Assembly: GCA_027306915.1 (NCBI GenBank)
Contig: DAHUYW010000016.1
Coordinates: forward strand, 14,892-78,891
DNA: 64,000 nt
DNA from: Spirochaetales bacterium
GTDB lineage: Bacteria > Spirochaetota > Spirochaetia > DAHUYW01
Reading direction: 5' to 3'
Shown here: piece after piece, positions 52,482 through 61,400 of the stretch
How positions within the stretch are numbered: the stretch's first letter is position 1
How the letters are laid out: every line of letters begins with the position of its first letter
The notes under the pieces: generated by a model
Database searches by the model: none
What the model was told of the DNA's origin: nothing
The model's input: the letters and a program-made list of their open reading frames with translations, nothing else
Translations under genes and position numbers: made by a program

Positions 52482-53174
52482 CTAGAACCACGCCCTCATT
52501 CCGAAACCTGCCCCCCAGCCGCCGCGCCAGCCCTCCGGCGGCAAGAACAGGGGCTCCGGACGGAAGATGATCTTCCCTTCGCTCACCCGCTCGCGCGCAA
52601 GGCTTCCTGCATTCTTCGCCGCAGCCGCCCGGAGGATATGATCCACGATCGAGCCGCCGACCACCATTGCAATCGAGGGCAGATAGTCGACGAAGCTGTG
52701 GCTTTCGAACGAGGTCTTCACGGTGGCGTAGGGGGCGGTGAACCAGTTGAGCTGGTCGAGATGAAGATCTGAGGGAAGCAGAAAGTACGCGCCGAGAGCC
52801 GTCCCCGCGATGACCGCGATATTCCCGGAGAGAAAGAGAGCGCCGGCGCCGGGAGCCCCGTTCATAAACTGTCCCGCCCCTGGAACAAAGTAGGAGGCGA
52901 TCTCTGAGCGCTTAACGTAGGCGTACTGTTGCCGGGCAACCGAAAGCTGCCCGAGAATGTGCTCGAGCTGCCCGAGCTTCACGTCGGCGAGGCTCCGGTC
53001 GCTCATCTGCGCGAGCGCCTTCGCATAGGCCTCGGAAAGGATCGCCCTGTCCGGGTCAGAATGGCGCCACCCCGGCGCTCCGCCGACCGGCTGCGCCGCC
53101 GCCGAAAAGGTTCCGCCAAGAAGCAGCCCGATCCCCAAGAGAATCACAATCGCGCTTTTTCTAGGAGTCTTCAT
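52482..53174 (-). CDS. Exported or membrane protein of unknown function
   Basis: A 230-residue protein. I start at the ATG at 53174 because it gives a clear signal peptide (KSAIVILLGIGLLLGGTFSA, cleaved near AAAQ); GGAGG lies 14 bases upstream, somewhat far. A second hydrophobic stretch (SYFVPGAGQFMNGAPGAGAL ... VIAGTALGAYFLL) recalls DUF5683-like and P13-like membrane proteins that have a PGxGQFxNG motif, known in spirochaetes and Bacteroidetes. A third lies near YLPSIAMVVGGSIVDHILRA. The function is unknown. It is divergent from the methyltransferase gene. Confidence 0.65.
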   Translation of the reverse strand: MKTPRKSAIVILLGIGLLLGGTFSAAAQPVGGAPGWRHSDPDRAILSEAYAKALAQMSDRSLADVKLGQLEHILGQLSVARQQYAYVKRSEIASYFVPGAGQFMNGAPGAGALFLSGNIAVIAGTALGAYFLLPSDLHLDQLNWFTAPYATVKTSFESHSFVDYLPSIAMVVGGSIVDHILRAAAAKNAGSLARERVSEGKIIFRPEPLFLPPEGWRGGWGAGFGMRAWF

Positions 53175-53323
53175 TGCTAATTCGCTGACCTCCATCACTG
53201 GTTTCTCGGAAGAGGATACCCAAGGAAGGGAGGCGAAGCAAGAAAATCCGGGCGTGCCGAAAGGCTTGCAAGGATCGATCTGCCCTGGCATCATCCTACC
53301 GTTGGTTTGCAGGAGGTTCGACC

Positions 53324-54178
53324 ATGGAAGCGGCCGAAAGATCACAGGAAGCACCCCAGCAGGCGCCCGGAGAAAACACCGAGCGGCTCGCACCCCTTGT
53401 CCGGACCTTGAGCCGGGGGATCTACTTCTGGAGAGACGAGGCTCGCGGTCCCGGTCGCCTTCAGGGACTCATGGCCCATCACCACGTGCAGCGTATGTTC
53501 GATACCATCGCCGGGACCTACGACCTGCAGAACCGATTTCTTGCCGCGCGGGTCGACAATCACTGGCGGAACATCTTCGTTCGCTATCTCCGTCTCAAAC
53601 CCGGCGCCGTGCTTGGGGACCTCGCGGTGGGTACAGCCGAGATATCCATCAAGGCGTGCATGCGCTATCCGGGGATTCGGGTGGTCGGCGTCGATTTTTC
53701 GGAGGGCATGCTCCGGATGGCACGCCGCAAGATCAAGGCCCGCGGCCTCTCATCCCGCATCGAGCTCCACACCGGCGACCTGCGAGAGCTACCGATCGCC
53801 GACGAGAGCTTCGACGCCGTCACCATCTCCTTCGGGATCCGAAACATCAAGGAGCGGCAGCGCGTCCTGCGGGAGTGCTTTCGCGTCATGAAGCCCGGCG
53901 GACGCCTTCAGATCATGGAGCCGAGCTTCCCGAGCGCGCCGGTGGTGAGGGAAATCTACCGCTACTACTTCGACCATGTCATGCCCCTCTTCGGCAACTG
54001 GCTGTCGGGGACAGACTACGCCTACAGCTACCTGGCGGAAACGGTCTACGTCTTTCCTTCAGACGAGGAATTCCTTCGAGAGATCTCCGCCGCAGGCTTC
54101 GCGCGGACAAGCTTCGTCGCGCTCACGTACGGTGTGGCGAAGATCTACCGCGGACAAAAGCCAGGCAGGAGGAAGTAG
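53324..54178 (+). CDS. UbiE/MenG-like class I methyltransferase
   Basis: A 284-residue SAM-dependent methyltransferase. RMFDTIAGTYDLQNRFLAAR is the UbiE/COQ5 N-terminal signature. SAM motif I is GDLAVGTAEISI, then FDAVTISFGIRNIKERQRVL and VMKPGGRLQIMEPSFP. The enzyme would methylate a benzoquinol or demethylmenaquinol, here presumably for menaquinone, but no other quinone gene is nearby. The first 45 residues are an unusual polar extension. GGAGG lies 7 bases before the ATG, so this start is firm. Confidence 0.85.
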   Translation: MEAAERSQEAPQQAPGENTERLAPLVRTLSRGIYFWRDEARGPGRLQGLMAHHHVQRMFDTIAGTYDLQNRFLAARVDNHWRNIFVRYLRLKPGAVLGDLAVGTAEISIKACMRYPGIRVVGVDFSEGMLRMARRKIKARGLSSRIELHTGDLRELPIADESFDAVTISFGIRNIKERQRVLRECFRVMKPGGRLQIMEPSFPSAPVVREIYRYYFDHVMPLFGNWLSGTDYAYSYLAETVYVFPSDEEFLREISAAGFARTSFVALTYGVAKIYRGQKPGRRK

Positions 54179-54272
54179 TCGCGTCGGCCCGCCGGCGAAC
54201 AGCCCGCCTGCGAAATAACCCCTGAGCTCAGCGCGAAACCCGCGCCGTCCTTGTGCGCTCGGGCGACGGGCG

Positions 54273-55505
54273 CTACAGCAGCTCCTTGAATCGGGTCTCG
54301 AGGGGCAGGCTCGAGCGTATGAGGAGCGCGAGCGCATCCTTGCGGCTCCCCCGTGCAATCATGGAAACCAGTCGCCTGAAGTCAGACTTGTTCTCGATGT
54401 AGCGCATGACCGGGAACTTGCGCTTGAGCGCCCCGAAGCCGCCTGCGATGTCGAGCTTGAAGCTCGGAAGGCGCGAGCTGCCGCGGATCCCGCTCTCGAG
54501 CGATTTGAGGTGCCGGTACTCCTCGTCGAGCTCCTCGCACAGCCCCTTGCCCGCGAGCCTGCGGGTGACGTCAGCCTCGACCAGCTCCTGAAGGCGCTCC
54601 AGGTTGGTCCCCGAGTTGTACTCGACGGGGAGCTCCACGGGAACGAGCAGCTCGCCACCGGTCGTGTATTGCGAAATGCTGTCGGTGTAGAAGTCCTGGG
54701 TCATGATGATCGGTGTCGAGCGGGGAACGAAGCGCAGCTGCTTGTACTCGCGGACCAGACGCTCGACACGGTCGATCTCGCGCTGAAGGTAGGGGTCGCC
54801 GGGGCTCGCCTGAAGGTCGGCCTCAAGATCGGGAAGCAGCTCGCTTTCATAGTAGTGGATCGCTTGAGAAAGAGGCATCTTGATCTTCTGCGCGGAGTAG
54901 ATTTCCTGCTCGCCTTCCTCGATCCCGTAGGGCGGCTCGCCCTGATCCTCGGCGGCAAGCACCGGGAAGAACACATTGAGGAGGCTCCGCAGCACCCGCG
55001 GCAGCCGCTCGGTGTGGAAAACCGGGGCATAGGTGTCGTCGGGCCTGACGAACTTGGCAATCGCCGCGGTGATGGTCTCGGCCACAAAGCTCGCTTGCCG
55101 CCCATCCTCGACCTGTGCATCGAAGAACGCGCCGCCTCCCTGGAGAAGGAGCTGCTTGAAGAGCTCCCGCGCCTCGGCGTAGCCCTCGGCCTCGAGGATG
55201 AGCTCTTTCTGATCGAGGGAGACATTGGTGGTGGCGAGCTCCTCGAGCAATTGAACGCCTGACACGGCTTCGCGCCGCGCAACCACCCCCATCTCCTCGA
55301 CCGTCGCCTGATCTCGCGATGAGGCAATCAGGTCGATAAGCCGGATGGCGATGGTAAGCCGGGTGTTGATGAGCTCGAGGGTAAGGTCGATGTCGGCGAG
55401 GCCTGCGTAGTCGGCGGACAGGGAGCGTACCTGTTGGTCCAGGTAGGCCTCCTTCTCCTGGAGGTCACGAATCGACGACCGCCAGCGACCTTCGAGCGCG
55501 TTCAT
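54273..55505 (-). CDS. Helical protein of unknown function, possibly spirochaetal
   Basis: A 410-residue protein without signal or membrane segments. The first 60 residues look coiled (IRDLQEKEAYLDQQVRSLSA). Later stretches include LRSLLNVFFPVLAAEDQGEP, IHYYESELLPDLEADLQASP, TPIIMTQDFYTDSISQYTTG and a C-terminal LVSMIARGSRKDALALLIRS. I recognise no domain. GAGGGCAGATC precedes the ATG. It is divergent from the diguanylate cyclase gene and converges on the methyltransferase gene. Like the 587-residue protein at 20392, it looks lineage-restricted, but this needs a database comparison. Confidence 0.65.
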   Translation of the reverse strand: MNALEGRWRSSIRDLQEKEAYLDQQVRSLSADYAGLADIDLTLELINTRLTIAIRLIDLIASSRDQATVEEMGVVARREAVSGVQLLEELATTNVSLDQKELILEAEGYAEARELFKQLLLQGGGAFFDAQVEDGRQASFVAETITAAIAKFVRPDDTYAPVFHTERLPRVLRSLLNVFFPVLAAEDQGEPPYGIEEGEQEIYSAQKIKMPLSQAIHYYESELLPDLEADLQASPGDPYLQREIDRVERLVREYKQLRFVPRSTPIIMTQDFYTDSISQYTTGGELLVPVELPVEYNSGTNLERLQELVEADVTRRLAGKGLCEELDEEYRHLKSLESGIRGSSRLPSFKLDIAGGFGALKRKFPVMRYIENKSDFRRLVSMIARGSRKDALALLIRSSLPLETRFKELL

Positions 55506-55639
55506 GATCTGCCCTCACCATGCACCGTTATTCTACCAGAGCGGCGAGAGATCTTCCAGGGCAGGCGCGAGAGACCCCTTTTCGCCTCCGGCCGTAAGCC
55601 GCTGAGATCGGGCCGCGCTCAGCCGGCGCGGCACCGATA

Positions 55640-55668
55640 GTGACTAACCCACGACTTTTCTTTAAAAT
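55640..55668 (+). promoter_or_regulatory. Promoter of the GAF-GGDEF cyclase gene
   Basis: GTGACT (55640-55645), 17 bases, TAAAAT (55663-55668), 55 bases before the ATG at 55724. This supports the internal start over the longer reading frame, which begins inside the promoter. Confidence 0.5.
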
Positions 55669-55723
55669 CGCGAGCGTAGGTGAGGAGGGGCTTCTCGAAT
55701 CCATCTCTCGAGGAGTGCTTTGG

Positions 55724-56794
55724 ATGAGTAGCGGCGCATCGAACGATATTGGAGAATATGTTCAACTCTCTTTTTTCGCCGAGATCGGAAAGGCCATAAC
55801 CTCTGCGACTTCGATCAACGAGACCCACACAGTGGTGATGGAGCAGATCGGAAATGTTTTCGCTCCGCTGAACTGGTCGCTCCTTCTCAAGAACCCCAAG
55901 ACCGGCGAGCTCTCCTTCAAGCTCGCAATTGGCAGCGGGGTCGACAAAATCCTCGGCATGACCATCCCCAAGGGACGAGGGATCGCCGGATGGATCGCGG
56001 AAACCGGCCAGGCCATCATCATCAAGGATGTCACCAACGACAAGCGCTTCGACGACACCATGGATCAGCTCCTCGGTTTCAGAACCGAATCGATAATCGG
56101 AGTGCCTCTGAAGACGAAAGATCGGGTCTTTGGGGTGATCGAGCTTATCAACAAGCTGAACGGCGGCACCTTCACCGCACTCGAGCTGAAGACCCTCATC
56201 ACCATCGCCGACTTCGCTGCAATCGCCATCGAGAAGGCCTACTACCTCCAGGCCCTGAAGCGAATCGCGCTTATCGATCATCTTACGGGCGTTCACAACA
56301 GGCGCAGCATGATGCGCTTCCTCGACCGCGAGATCGACCGCTGCAACCGCCTGAGCTCAGTCCTCTCGGTTCTCATGGTCGACATCGACAAGTTCAAGGA
56401 GATAAACGACAACTTCGGCCACGTCGCCGGCGACACAGTCCTGCGCGACCTCGCCCGCATCCTCCAGGAAAACCTGCGCAAGATCGACATCATCTGCCGC
56501 TACGGAGGCGACGAGTTTGTGGTGCTGATGCCCGACACAGGCGGACCACAGGTCGAGGAGATTCGCCAGCGGATCGTCGCGGCGGTGCGCGCAAAGGGCG
56601 AGCGGGCTGCCGTCCGCTATGAGGTGAGCATCGGGGCCTACAGCGGTCGCCCTTCAAGCGTTTCGGAGATCTTCAAGTCCGCGGACCTCGATATGTACCG
56701 CGACAAGAACGCCAAGATCGACCAGGACATCGACAATCTCTCCCAAAACATCAGCGACTTCATCGACGACGAAGAGGCCGACGAAGGGCAGTGA
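55724..56794 (+). CDS. Diguanylate cyclase with GAF sensor domain
   Basis: A 356-residue cytoplasmic enzyme that makes cyclic di-GMP from two GTP. The GAF domain spans about 20-165 (GRGIAGWIAETGQAIIIKDV, then IIGVPLKTKDRVFGVIELIN). The GGDEF domain follows with an intact active site GGDEF at 261-265 and the inhibitory site RKID at 252-255, five residues before it, so product feedback is likely. The C-terminus is a charged tail of about 25 residues. The start is the ATG at 55724 with GAGGAG 8 bases upstream. The GAF ligand is unknown. It stands alone, 234 bases before the SDR gene. Confidence 0.92.
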   Translation: MSSGASNDIGEYVQLSFFAEIGKAITSATSINETHTVVMEQIGNVFAPLNWSLLLKNPKTGELSFKLAIGSGVDKILGMTIPKGRGIAGWIAETGQAIIIKDVTNDKRFDDTMDQLLGFRTESIIGVPLKTKDRVFGVIELINKLNGGTFTALELKTLITIADFAAIAIEKAYYLQALKRIALIDHLTGVHNRRSMMRFLDREIDRCNRLSSVLSVLMVDIDKFKEINDNFGHVAGDTVLRDLARILQENLRKIDIICRYGGDEFVVLMPDTGGPQVEEIRQRIVAAVRAKGERAAVRYEVSIGAYSGRPSSVSEIFKSADLDMYRDKNAKIDQDIDNLSQNISDFIDDEEADEGQ

Positions 56795-56888
56795 GCTCCA
56801 CGGACAACGTCGCCGGCCGCACGGCGTCTCCGCTCCCGCTGCGCGCGGCGCCGGCCCGTGACCTCGCGCGGAAGCCCTGCACCCGGTA

Positions 56889-56917
56889 TTTACCTCCCTG
56901 CCTGTTTGCGGTAGAGT
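56889..56917 (+). promoter_or_regulatory. Weak candidate promoter of the SDR gene
   Basis: TTTACC (56889-56894), 17 bases, TAGAGT (56912-56917), within the 234-base gap before the SDR gene. The rest of the gap shows nothing. Confidence 0.3.
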
Positions 56918-57028
56918 GCAACGCGGTGGTTTGGCAGGAGCCCCGATGCGCGGCGAGGGTCGCATCTCCCCGGCGTGCGGCCGACCATCAGGGTTGCCGC
57001 ATACGTCTGCCGACGCGGAGAGTTTGCC

Positions 57029-57832
57029 GTGATAGATCTGCGAGAAAAGGTCGTGTGGATCACCGGAGCCTCGTCGGGGATTGGCGAGGCGCTCGCGTAT
57101 GCGCTTGCGGCCCGCGGCGCTCGTCTCATCCTCTCGGCCCGTCGCGCGGAGCGCCTCACCGAGGTTGCCCGGCGATGCAGGGACCGCGGTGCTAGCGCCG
57201 ACATCCACCCTCTGGATCTGACCGATCGCGACTCCCTCGCAGCCACGGTCCGCGAGGCACTGACGGCCTACCGCACCATCGACATCCTCATCAACAATGC
57301 AGGGGTGAGCCAGCGCTCCGAGGCGATCGACACCGACCTCGAGGTCGTGCGCACCATCATGGAGACGAACTTCTTCGGCCCGATTGCGCTCACAACCGAG
57401 GTGGCCCGCTTCATGCGCAAGCGAAAGAGCGGCTTGATCGTCGTTATCTCCAGCTTCGTTGGGAAGGTCGGCACCCCCCTGCGCTCCGGCTACGCAGCCT
57501 CGAAGCACGCCCTCCACGGCTACTTCGACTCCCTGCGAGTGGAGCTCGCGGGGCACAACGTCGGAGTCCTTTTAGTAGTGCCGGGGTTCATCCGCACCGA
57601 GATCTCTCTAGCGGCTCTCGAAGGGGACGGAAAGCAACATGGCGTGATGGATCCGGGCCAGATGAAAGGAATGAGCGCCGAAGCGGCAGCCGAGAAGATT
57701 CTGCGGGCGATGACCGTCGGCAGGGACGAGATTACGGTGGGATTCGACCCGCGGTCGCGCCTCGCAATTGTGCTGAAGAGCCTGGCCCCGCGCCTTCTCA
57801 CCCGCATCTTGCGCAGGGCCGCAGTGACGTAA
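57029..57832 (+). CDS. Short-chain dehydrogenase/reductase
   Basis: A 267-residue classical SDR. I start at the GTG at 57029 (MIDLREKVVWITGASSGIGE) after GGAGA; the frame continues upstream without a signal. The cofactor motif TGASSGIG lies near residue 12, NNAGV near 91, the catalytic Ser in VVISSFVGK, and the YAASK Tyr-Lys pair near 158. These residues predict an NAD(P)H-dependent alcohol or ketone oxidoreductase. The C-terminal part (KILRAMTVGRDEITVGFDPR) is like the DltE/YqjQ-type SDRs that act on lipids or cell-envelope compounds, an uncertain assignment. It converges on the GT4/flippase pair. Confidence 0.88.
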   Translation: MIDLREKVVWITGASSGIGEALAYALAARGARLILSARRAERLTEVARRCRDRGASADIHPLDLTDRDSLAATVREALTAYRTIDILINNAGVSQRSEAIDTDLEVVRTIMETNFFGPIALTTEVARFMRKRKSGLIVVISSFVGKVGTPLRSGYAASKHALHGYFDSLRVELAGHNVGVLLVVPGFIRTEISLAALEGDGKQHGVMDPGQMKGMSAEAAAEKILRAMTVGRDEITVGFDPRSRLAIVLKSLAPRLLTRILRRAAVT

Positions 57833-57852
57833 GTCCGTGCGGGCGCGGTGCG

Positions 57853-59046
57853 CTACGATTCGAACACCCGCAGCAGGCTCGAGCGGGGCCTAGCAAGCAC
57901 GCCCTTGTACGCGATTGCCGAATGGTAAAGCCGCTCGATCTCGTCGGTGATGCCCTTCCAGGTGTAGTTGGCGCGGACGTAGGCCTGCCCGAGCTCCGCC
58001 TTCCGCCGCGTGGCCGCGGCGTTCGAAAGGGCGGTGGTGATCGTTTCCGCGAGGGCCCGCCAGCTTCCGCGCTCGAAGAGGTAGCCTCCGCCGCTTCGCT
58101 CGACCACCTCGCGAACCCCGCTCAAGTCGGAGGCTATCACCGGAGTTCCAAGCACAAGGGCCTCGAGCTGGACGATGCCGAAGGCCTCGATGCGAACCAC
58201 CGAGGGAAGGACCAGAACAGTCGCCTCGAGATAGGCCCGCACCAGCTCCTCGAACGGCAACTCCCCTGAAAAGGTCACCGCCTGTTCCACGCCCAGGGTT
58301 CGCGCCATCCGCCGCAGGCGCGGAAGCAGCTCTCCCCCGCCAACGACCTGGAGGCCGACCGCGAGGCCCCGCGAGCGCACGAAGGCGAGCGCCTCGATGA
58401 GGTGATCGATTCCCTTGCTTGGCGCGAGCCTTCCGACATACAACAGTCGGTCCGGGCGGCGAAGCTCGCGACCGGCGGCGACCGCCTCGGCGGCGGAGAG
58501 AAACTTCTCGACGTCGACGCCGATCGGGACGATCTTCGCCGCGAAACGCGAGAGAACAGGCGAGTCCTTCGCGTAGCTCGCAGAGGTCGCGATGATGCGA
58601 TCGCTCCCCTCGAGGAGCCGAGCACGCGCCCAGGCCGAATACCGGTTGACCATCCCGATCACCCAGCGTGGCACCTTCATCATCCAGAAATCCTCGTTGA
58701 TCTCGAGATCGCAGTGGTAGGTGACGATATGAGGAACCCTCGCGAGCCTTCGGGTGACCGCCCCGGCAAAATGGGTCGGCGGCAGGTGACTGTGCACGAG
58801 GTCAAAGCTGGCAAGGAGCCTGTAGGGGATGAGGGAAAGAAACGGCTGATAGCGGCCCCAGAGCGTTGGAAGGCGCACGATGGTGAATCCCTTGCGGAAG
58901 GCGGATGCGTCCCCGTTTGCGGGGGTGTTGGTGAAGACCGTGACTGCGTGACCGCGCCGCGCGAGCTCGGTTGCGAGATCCTCGACGTACTTTTCGGTGC
59001 CTCCCACGTGGGGATAGAAGAACGAGGATAGCAAGGCGATTCTCAT
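57853..59046 (-). CDS. Glycosyltransferase family 4 protein
   Basis: A 397-residue GT-B enzyme. It starts at the ATG at 59046, one base after the stop of the flippase-like gene (TGAAATG), with AGGTGG upstream. RIALLSSFFYPHVGGTEKYV is the acceptor-domain start, HSHLPPTHFAGAVTRRL follows, LLYVGRLAPSKGIDHLIEAL opens the donor domain, and the E-x7-E motif is in RIEAFGIVQLEALVLGTPVI. The pairing with an LPG-synthase-TM-like flippase suggests that it sugars a membrane lipid. Donor and acceptor are unknown. Confidence 0.92.
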   Translation of the reverse strand: MRIALLSSFFYPHVGGTEKYVEDLATELARRGHAVTVFTNTPANGDASAFRKGFTIVRLPTLWGRYQPFLSLIPYRLLASFDLVHSHLPPTHFAGAVTRRLARVPHIVTYHCDLEINEDFWMMKVPRWVIGMVNRYSAWARARLLEGSDRIIATSASYAKDSPVLSRFAAKIVPIGVDVEKFLSAAEAVAAGRELRRPDRLLYVGRLAPSKGIDHLIEALAFVRSRGLAVGLQVVGGGELLPRLRRMARTLGVEQAVTFSGELPFEELVRAYLEATVLVLPSVVRIEAFGIVQLEALVLGTPVIASDLSGVREVVERSGGGYLFERGSWRALAETITTALSNAAATRRKAELGQAYVRANYTWKGITDEIERLYHSAIAYKGVLARPRSSLLRVFES

Positions 59047-59047
59047 T

Positions 59048-60124
59048 TCAGCGTCCACCTGCCCTGGTCAAAGCCTCCACGCGCCTCATCACCGGCACGA
59101 AAAAGATCAGACCAAGGAAGACATGGAGATAGTATGTGGCGAACCGCCACACGACGATAGCGACGAAGGTCAGATCGGCCTGGCCGGTGAAGCCGGAGAA
59201 GACAAGCGAGTAGATGCCTTCGATGCTCCCGCTTCCCCCCGGGGTCGGGATGAAATAGGCCACCAGGTTCACCGTCACGAAGGTGACGAGGATCTGGAGA
59301 ATGTTGAGCTCCCGCCCCGTCATCCCCTGGAGCACGAAAAGGAGCGAGTAGACCTGCAGGAGGAGGTTCGCGAATCCGAGAAGGGTATCCAAGAGCATGA
59401 TGTGGAGCTTTTCGCGCCACAGGAAGCTGACCTCCTCCTTGAGACGAAGCGACCAGGCGACGAAGTGCTCGCCCCAATCTTGCTGCCGCACGATGCGCGA
59501 GATGAGGCGGCCGAAGGGGCTGCGCTCGATCCGGAGGGCGGCCCTGGCGAGGAGGTCGGGTCGGAAGAGCACGCCGGCAACCACGATAGCGAAGATGAGG
59601 GAGACTCCAACTCCGAGGTAGATGATTATGGTTCCTGCCCCAACCGCGTGTGCGAGGTTGATGGCGGCGTGGAACGCGAGCCCGACCACAAGAAGGGAGG
59701 TGACCAGGTGTTCGACCCATCGTGACGCGATGATGTTTGTTGACTTCTTGAGATCGATTCCAAGCGCGTGAAGGTGATAGACCTGGACGGGCTGCCCGCC
59801 GCTTGCGAACGGGGTAAGATTGGAAAAGAAGGCGCCCAAGATTCCGTTGTCGACCAGATCGCGATAGGGAACCCGCAGCTTGAACTGCGACAGGACGATC
59901 CGCAGCCGAAGCGCATCGACCAGGTAGATGAGAATGTATGATCCAAACGGCACCGCCACGAAGGTCCATCGGATTCTTCCGATGGATCGCACGGTCGTTC
60001 CGGCGTTGAGAAGAAAGGCGATGACGAGATTGACGAGGAGCCCTATGACGACCGCGACGAAGACCGCTCTCAGGATGTTCCTAACGTTCGGGTTCTGGTT
60101 GATAGGTTGGGAGAAGATCTTCAA
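59048..60124 (-). CDS. Flippase-like membrane protein (LPG synthase TM region family, YbhN/AglD type)
   Basis: A 358-residue inner-membrane protein with eight or so segments. ILGAFFSNLTPFASGGQPVQ is the family signature, followed by SRWVEHLVTSLLVVGLAFHA and AYFIPTPGGSGSIEGIYSLV. Relatives are the transmembrane part of lysylphosphatidylglycerol synthase and the AglD/YbhN proteins; they lack the aminoacyl transferase domain and are thought to move lipids across the membrane. I prefer the TTG at 60124 (MKIFSQPINQNPN), preceded by AAGAGGGG; GTG codons further up at 60157 are alternatives. It is one base upstream of the GT4 gene. Confidence 0.85.
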   Translation of the reverse strand: MKIFSQPINQNPNVRNILRAVFVAVVIGLLVNLVIAFLLNAGTTVRSIGRIRWTFVAVPFGSYILIYLVDALRLRIVLSQFKLRVPYRDLVDNGILGAFFSNLTPFASGGQPVQVYHLHALGIDLKKSTNIIASRWVEHLVTSLLVVGLAFHAAINLAHAVGAGTIIIYLGVGVSLIFAIVVAGVLFRPDLLARAALRIERSPFGRLISRIVRQQDWGEHFVAWSLRLKEEVSFLWREKLHIMLLDTLLGFANLLLQVYSLLFVLQGMTGRELNILQILVTFVTVNLVAYFIPTPGGSGSIEGIYSLVFSGFTGQADLTFVAIVVWRFATYYLHVFLGLIFFVPVMRRVEALTRAGGR

Positions 60125-60196
60125 GCGCCAGCCCCTCTTGCACACCCACTCGTGCACGTATCGATGTGCTATCCGCGAACGGTCATTCTTGTATTC

Positions 60197-60225
60197 AAGA
60201 TACGGCGGTCCGCGGGAAATTACAA
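60197..60225 (-). promoter_or_regulatory. Promoter of the flippase/GT4 pair
   Basis: On the minus strand TTGTAA (60220-60225), 17 bases, TATCTT (60197-60202), 73 bases before the start at 60124. Confidence 0.45.
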
Positions 60226-60329
60226 GGGTGACCGTCCGCCCGGGGCGCTGCGCCGGCGTCGATCATGCGGCCGAAATCAACCTTTCAGCTTCCTCGACGA
60301 GCGGCTGGCGCGTCGCGATGCCGGCGGGC

Positions 60330-60524
60330 TCATTGGGGGGCGGGCACGGCCGGCTGAAGATCGTGAATGATGCTCTGCATCGCCAGCACGATGTCCATGG
60401 CGCCGTGGCGCGCCGCCTCGAAAATCTCGCGGCGCGGCTTCTGTCTTGCCGTCGACTCTTCCTCAAGTATCGTCACACATTCTTCCAGGAGACTGATAGC
60501 CTCCCGCAGATCTTCCACGTTCAT
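60330..60524 (-). CDS. Small helical protein of unknown function downstream of MarR
   Basis: A 64-residue protein with GGAGG 8 bases before the ATG at 60524. It reads MNVEDLREAISLLEECVTIL, then EIFEAARHGAMDIVLAMQSI, and is amphipathic helix throughout, with no signal or membrane segment. It lies 53 bases after the MarR gene in the same direction and probably shares its transcript. No homologue is recognised; the good ribosome site and coding-like composition are the support. Confidence 0.55.
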   Translation of the reverse strand: MNVEDLREAISLLEECVTILEEESTARQKPRREIFEAARHGAMDIVLAMQSIIHDLQPAVPAPQ

Positions 60525-60577
60525 TCTCCGATCCTCCAACCTGGCCCGCCAATCGATGTGCAGCCTACGATCGGTCT

Positions 60578-61027
60578 TTACCGCTCATTTCTCGCGGCCT
60601 CGACGATCGCATGCAACCCCTGGCGCAGGGCTGTCAGCTGTTCTTGCGATATCCTCGCAAAGAGCTCTCGCAAGTGTTCTTCCGTCCGCTGCAGCCGCTC
60701 TTCCACCAACTTCCGCCCCGTGGGCGAAAGTCGCACGAGGGTGCGCCGGCGATCCTTCTCATCCTCGGTCCGCTCGGCAAGCCCCGACTGAACCAAACGA
60801 TCGACGAGATGGCTCGCCGTGGGCTCGCCTACCTTCAGCCGTTCCGCCACGCGTCCGACGCTCCAATCACCCTGCTGGCGGAGAATCATGGCGGTCTTGA
60901 GCTGCGGAAGCGTCAGCTGAGCCTCTTCCATCCATGCGGGATCAGCCTTGGCGGCTATCTTCCCCATGAGCTCGCGGAAGAGCGCGATAGTCTGCTCAAC
61001 TGACTCGTTTTCGACCGGCTCCATCAC
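60578..61027 (-). CDS. MarR-family transcriptional regulator
   Basis: A 149-residue winged-helix regulator. LTLPQLKTAMILRQQGDWSV and VAERLKVGEPTASHLVDRLV contain the helix-turn-helix, and the wing is LAERTEDEKDRRRTLVRLSP, including the DxRR motif of MarR proteins. These usually repress their own operon until a small phenolic or oxidant ligand binds. The start is GTG at 61027 or ATG at 61024; GGGAG fits either. An AT-rich patch upstream may be its operator. Followed by a small gene at 60330. Confidence 0.92.
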   Translation of the reverse strand: MMEPVENESVEQTIALFRELMGKIAAKADPAWMEEAQLTLPQLKTAMILRQQGDWSVGRVAERLKVGEPTASHLVDRLVQSGLAERTEDEKDRRRTLVRLSPTGRKLVEERLQRTEEHLRELFARISQEQLTALRQGLHAIVEAARNER

Positions 61028-61077
61028 CCTCGGACTCCCGATTCTCTTTCTCGAACATACGGAATCCCATCGACAGC

Positions 61078-61094
61078 GTCAATATAATTAACAC
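61078..61094 (-). promoter_or_regulatory. AT-rich promoter/operator candidate of the MarR gene
   Basis: A run of about 15 A/T bases (TTAATTATATT on the minus strand) stands out in otherwise GC-rich sequence 50 bases before the MarR start. It includes a TATATT -10-like box and partial dyad symmetry, as MarR operators often do. The rest of the 120-base gap shows nothing. Confidence 0.35.
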
Positions 61095-61148
61095 TGTGCA
61101 ACTGATTCCGGAATCTGAGGTCCGATGAGGCCAGGGAGCTACGGGGTA

Positions 61149-61370
61149 TTAGTGGCGGACTGCGGTCACCTTCCCGTCCGCCACATAGACAAAGACAAAC
61201 CAGCCACTTCCATCGGGATAGACGTACTGCTCGCCCGGGCCGAGCTTCTCGGTTTCCTTGCTCTTCTTCAGGGGAGGTCCGACGCGCTTCACGAGCTCCG
61301 CTTCTGTCATCCCGGGCTGCAGCCCCCCGCTGTTGAGGAGAGCTACGATGTCCTCAAGCTGATCCGCCAT
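61149..61370 (-). CDS. Small protein with BamE/SmpA-like motif
   Basis: A 73-residue protein; start at the ATG at 61370 after AAGGGGG. GLQPGMTEAELVKRVGPPLK followed by EQYVYPDGSGWFVFVYVADG is the pattern of the BamE/SmpA-like fold (GMTxxEVxxxLGxP, then a short beta-hairpin). BamE proteins are lipoproteins of the outer-membrane assembly machine, but this one has no signal peptide, so a cytoplasmic relative is likelier. It lies 30 bases after the Gfo/Idh/MocA gene in the same direction. Confidence 0.6.
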   Translation of the reverse strand: MADQLEDIVALLNSGGLQPGMTEAELVKRVGPPLKKSKETEKLGPGEQYVYPDGSGWFVFVYVADGKVTAVRH

Positions 61371-61400
61371 CACCCTACCCCCTTTGACACGCGATGTGCC

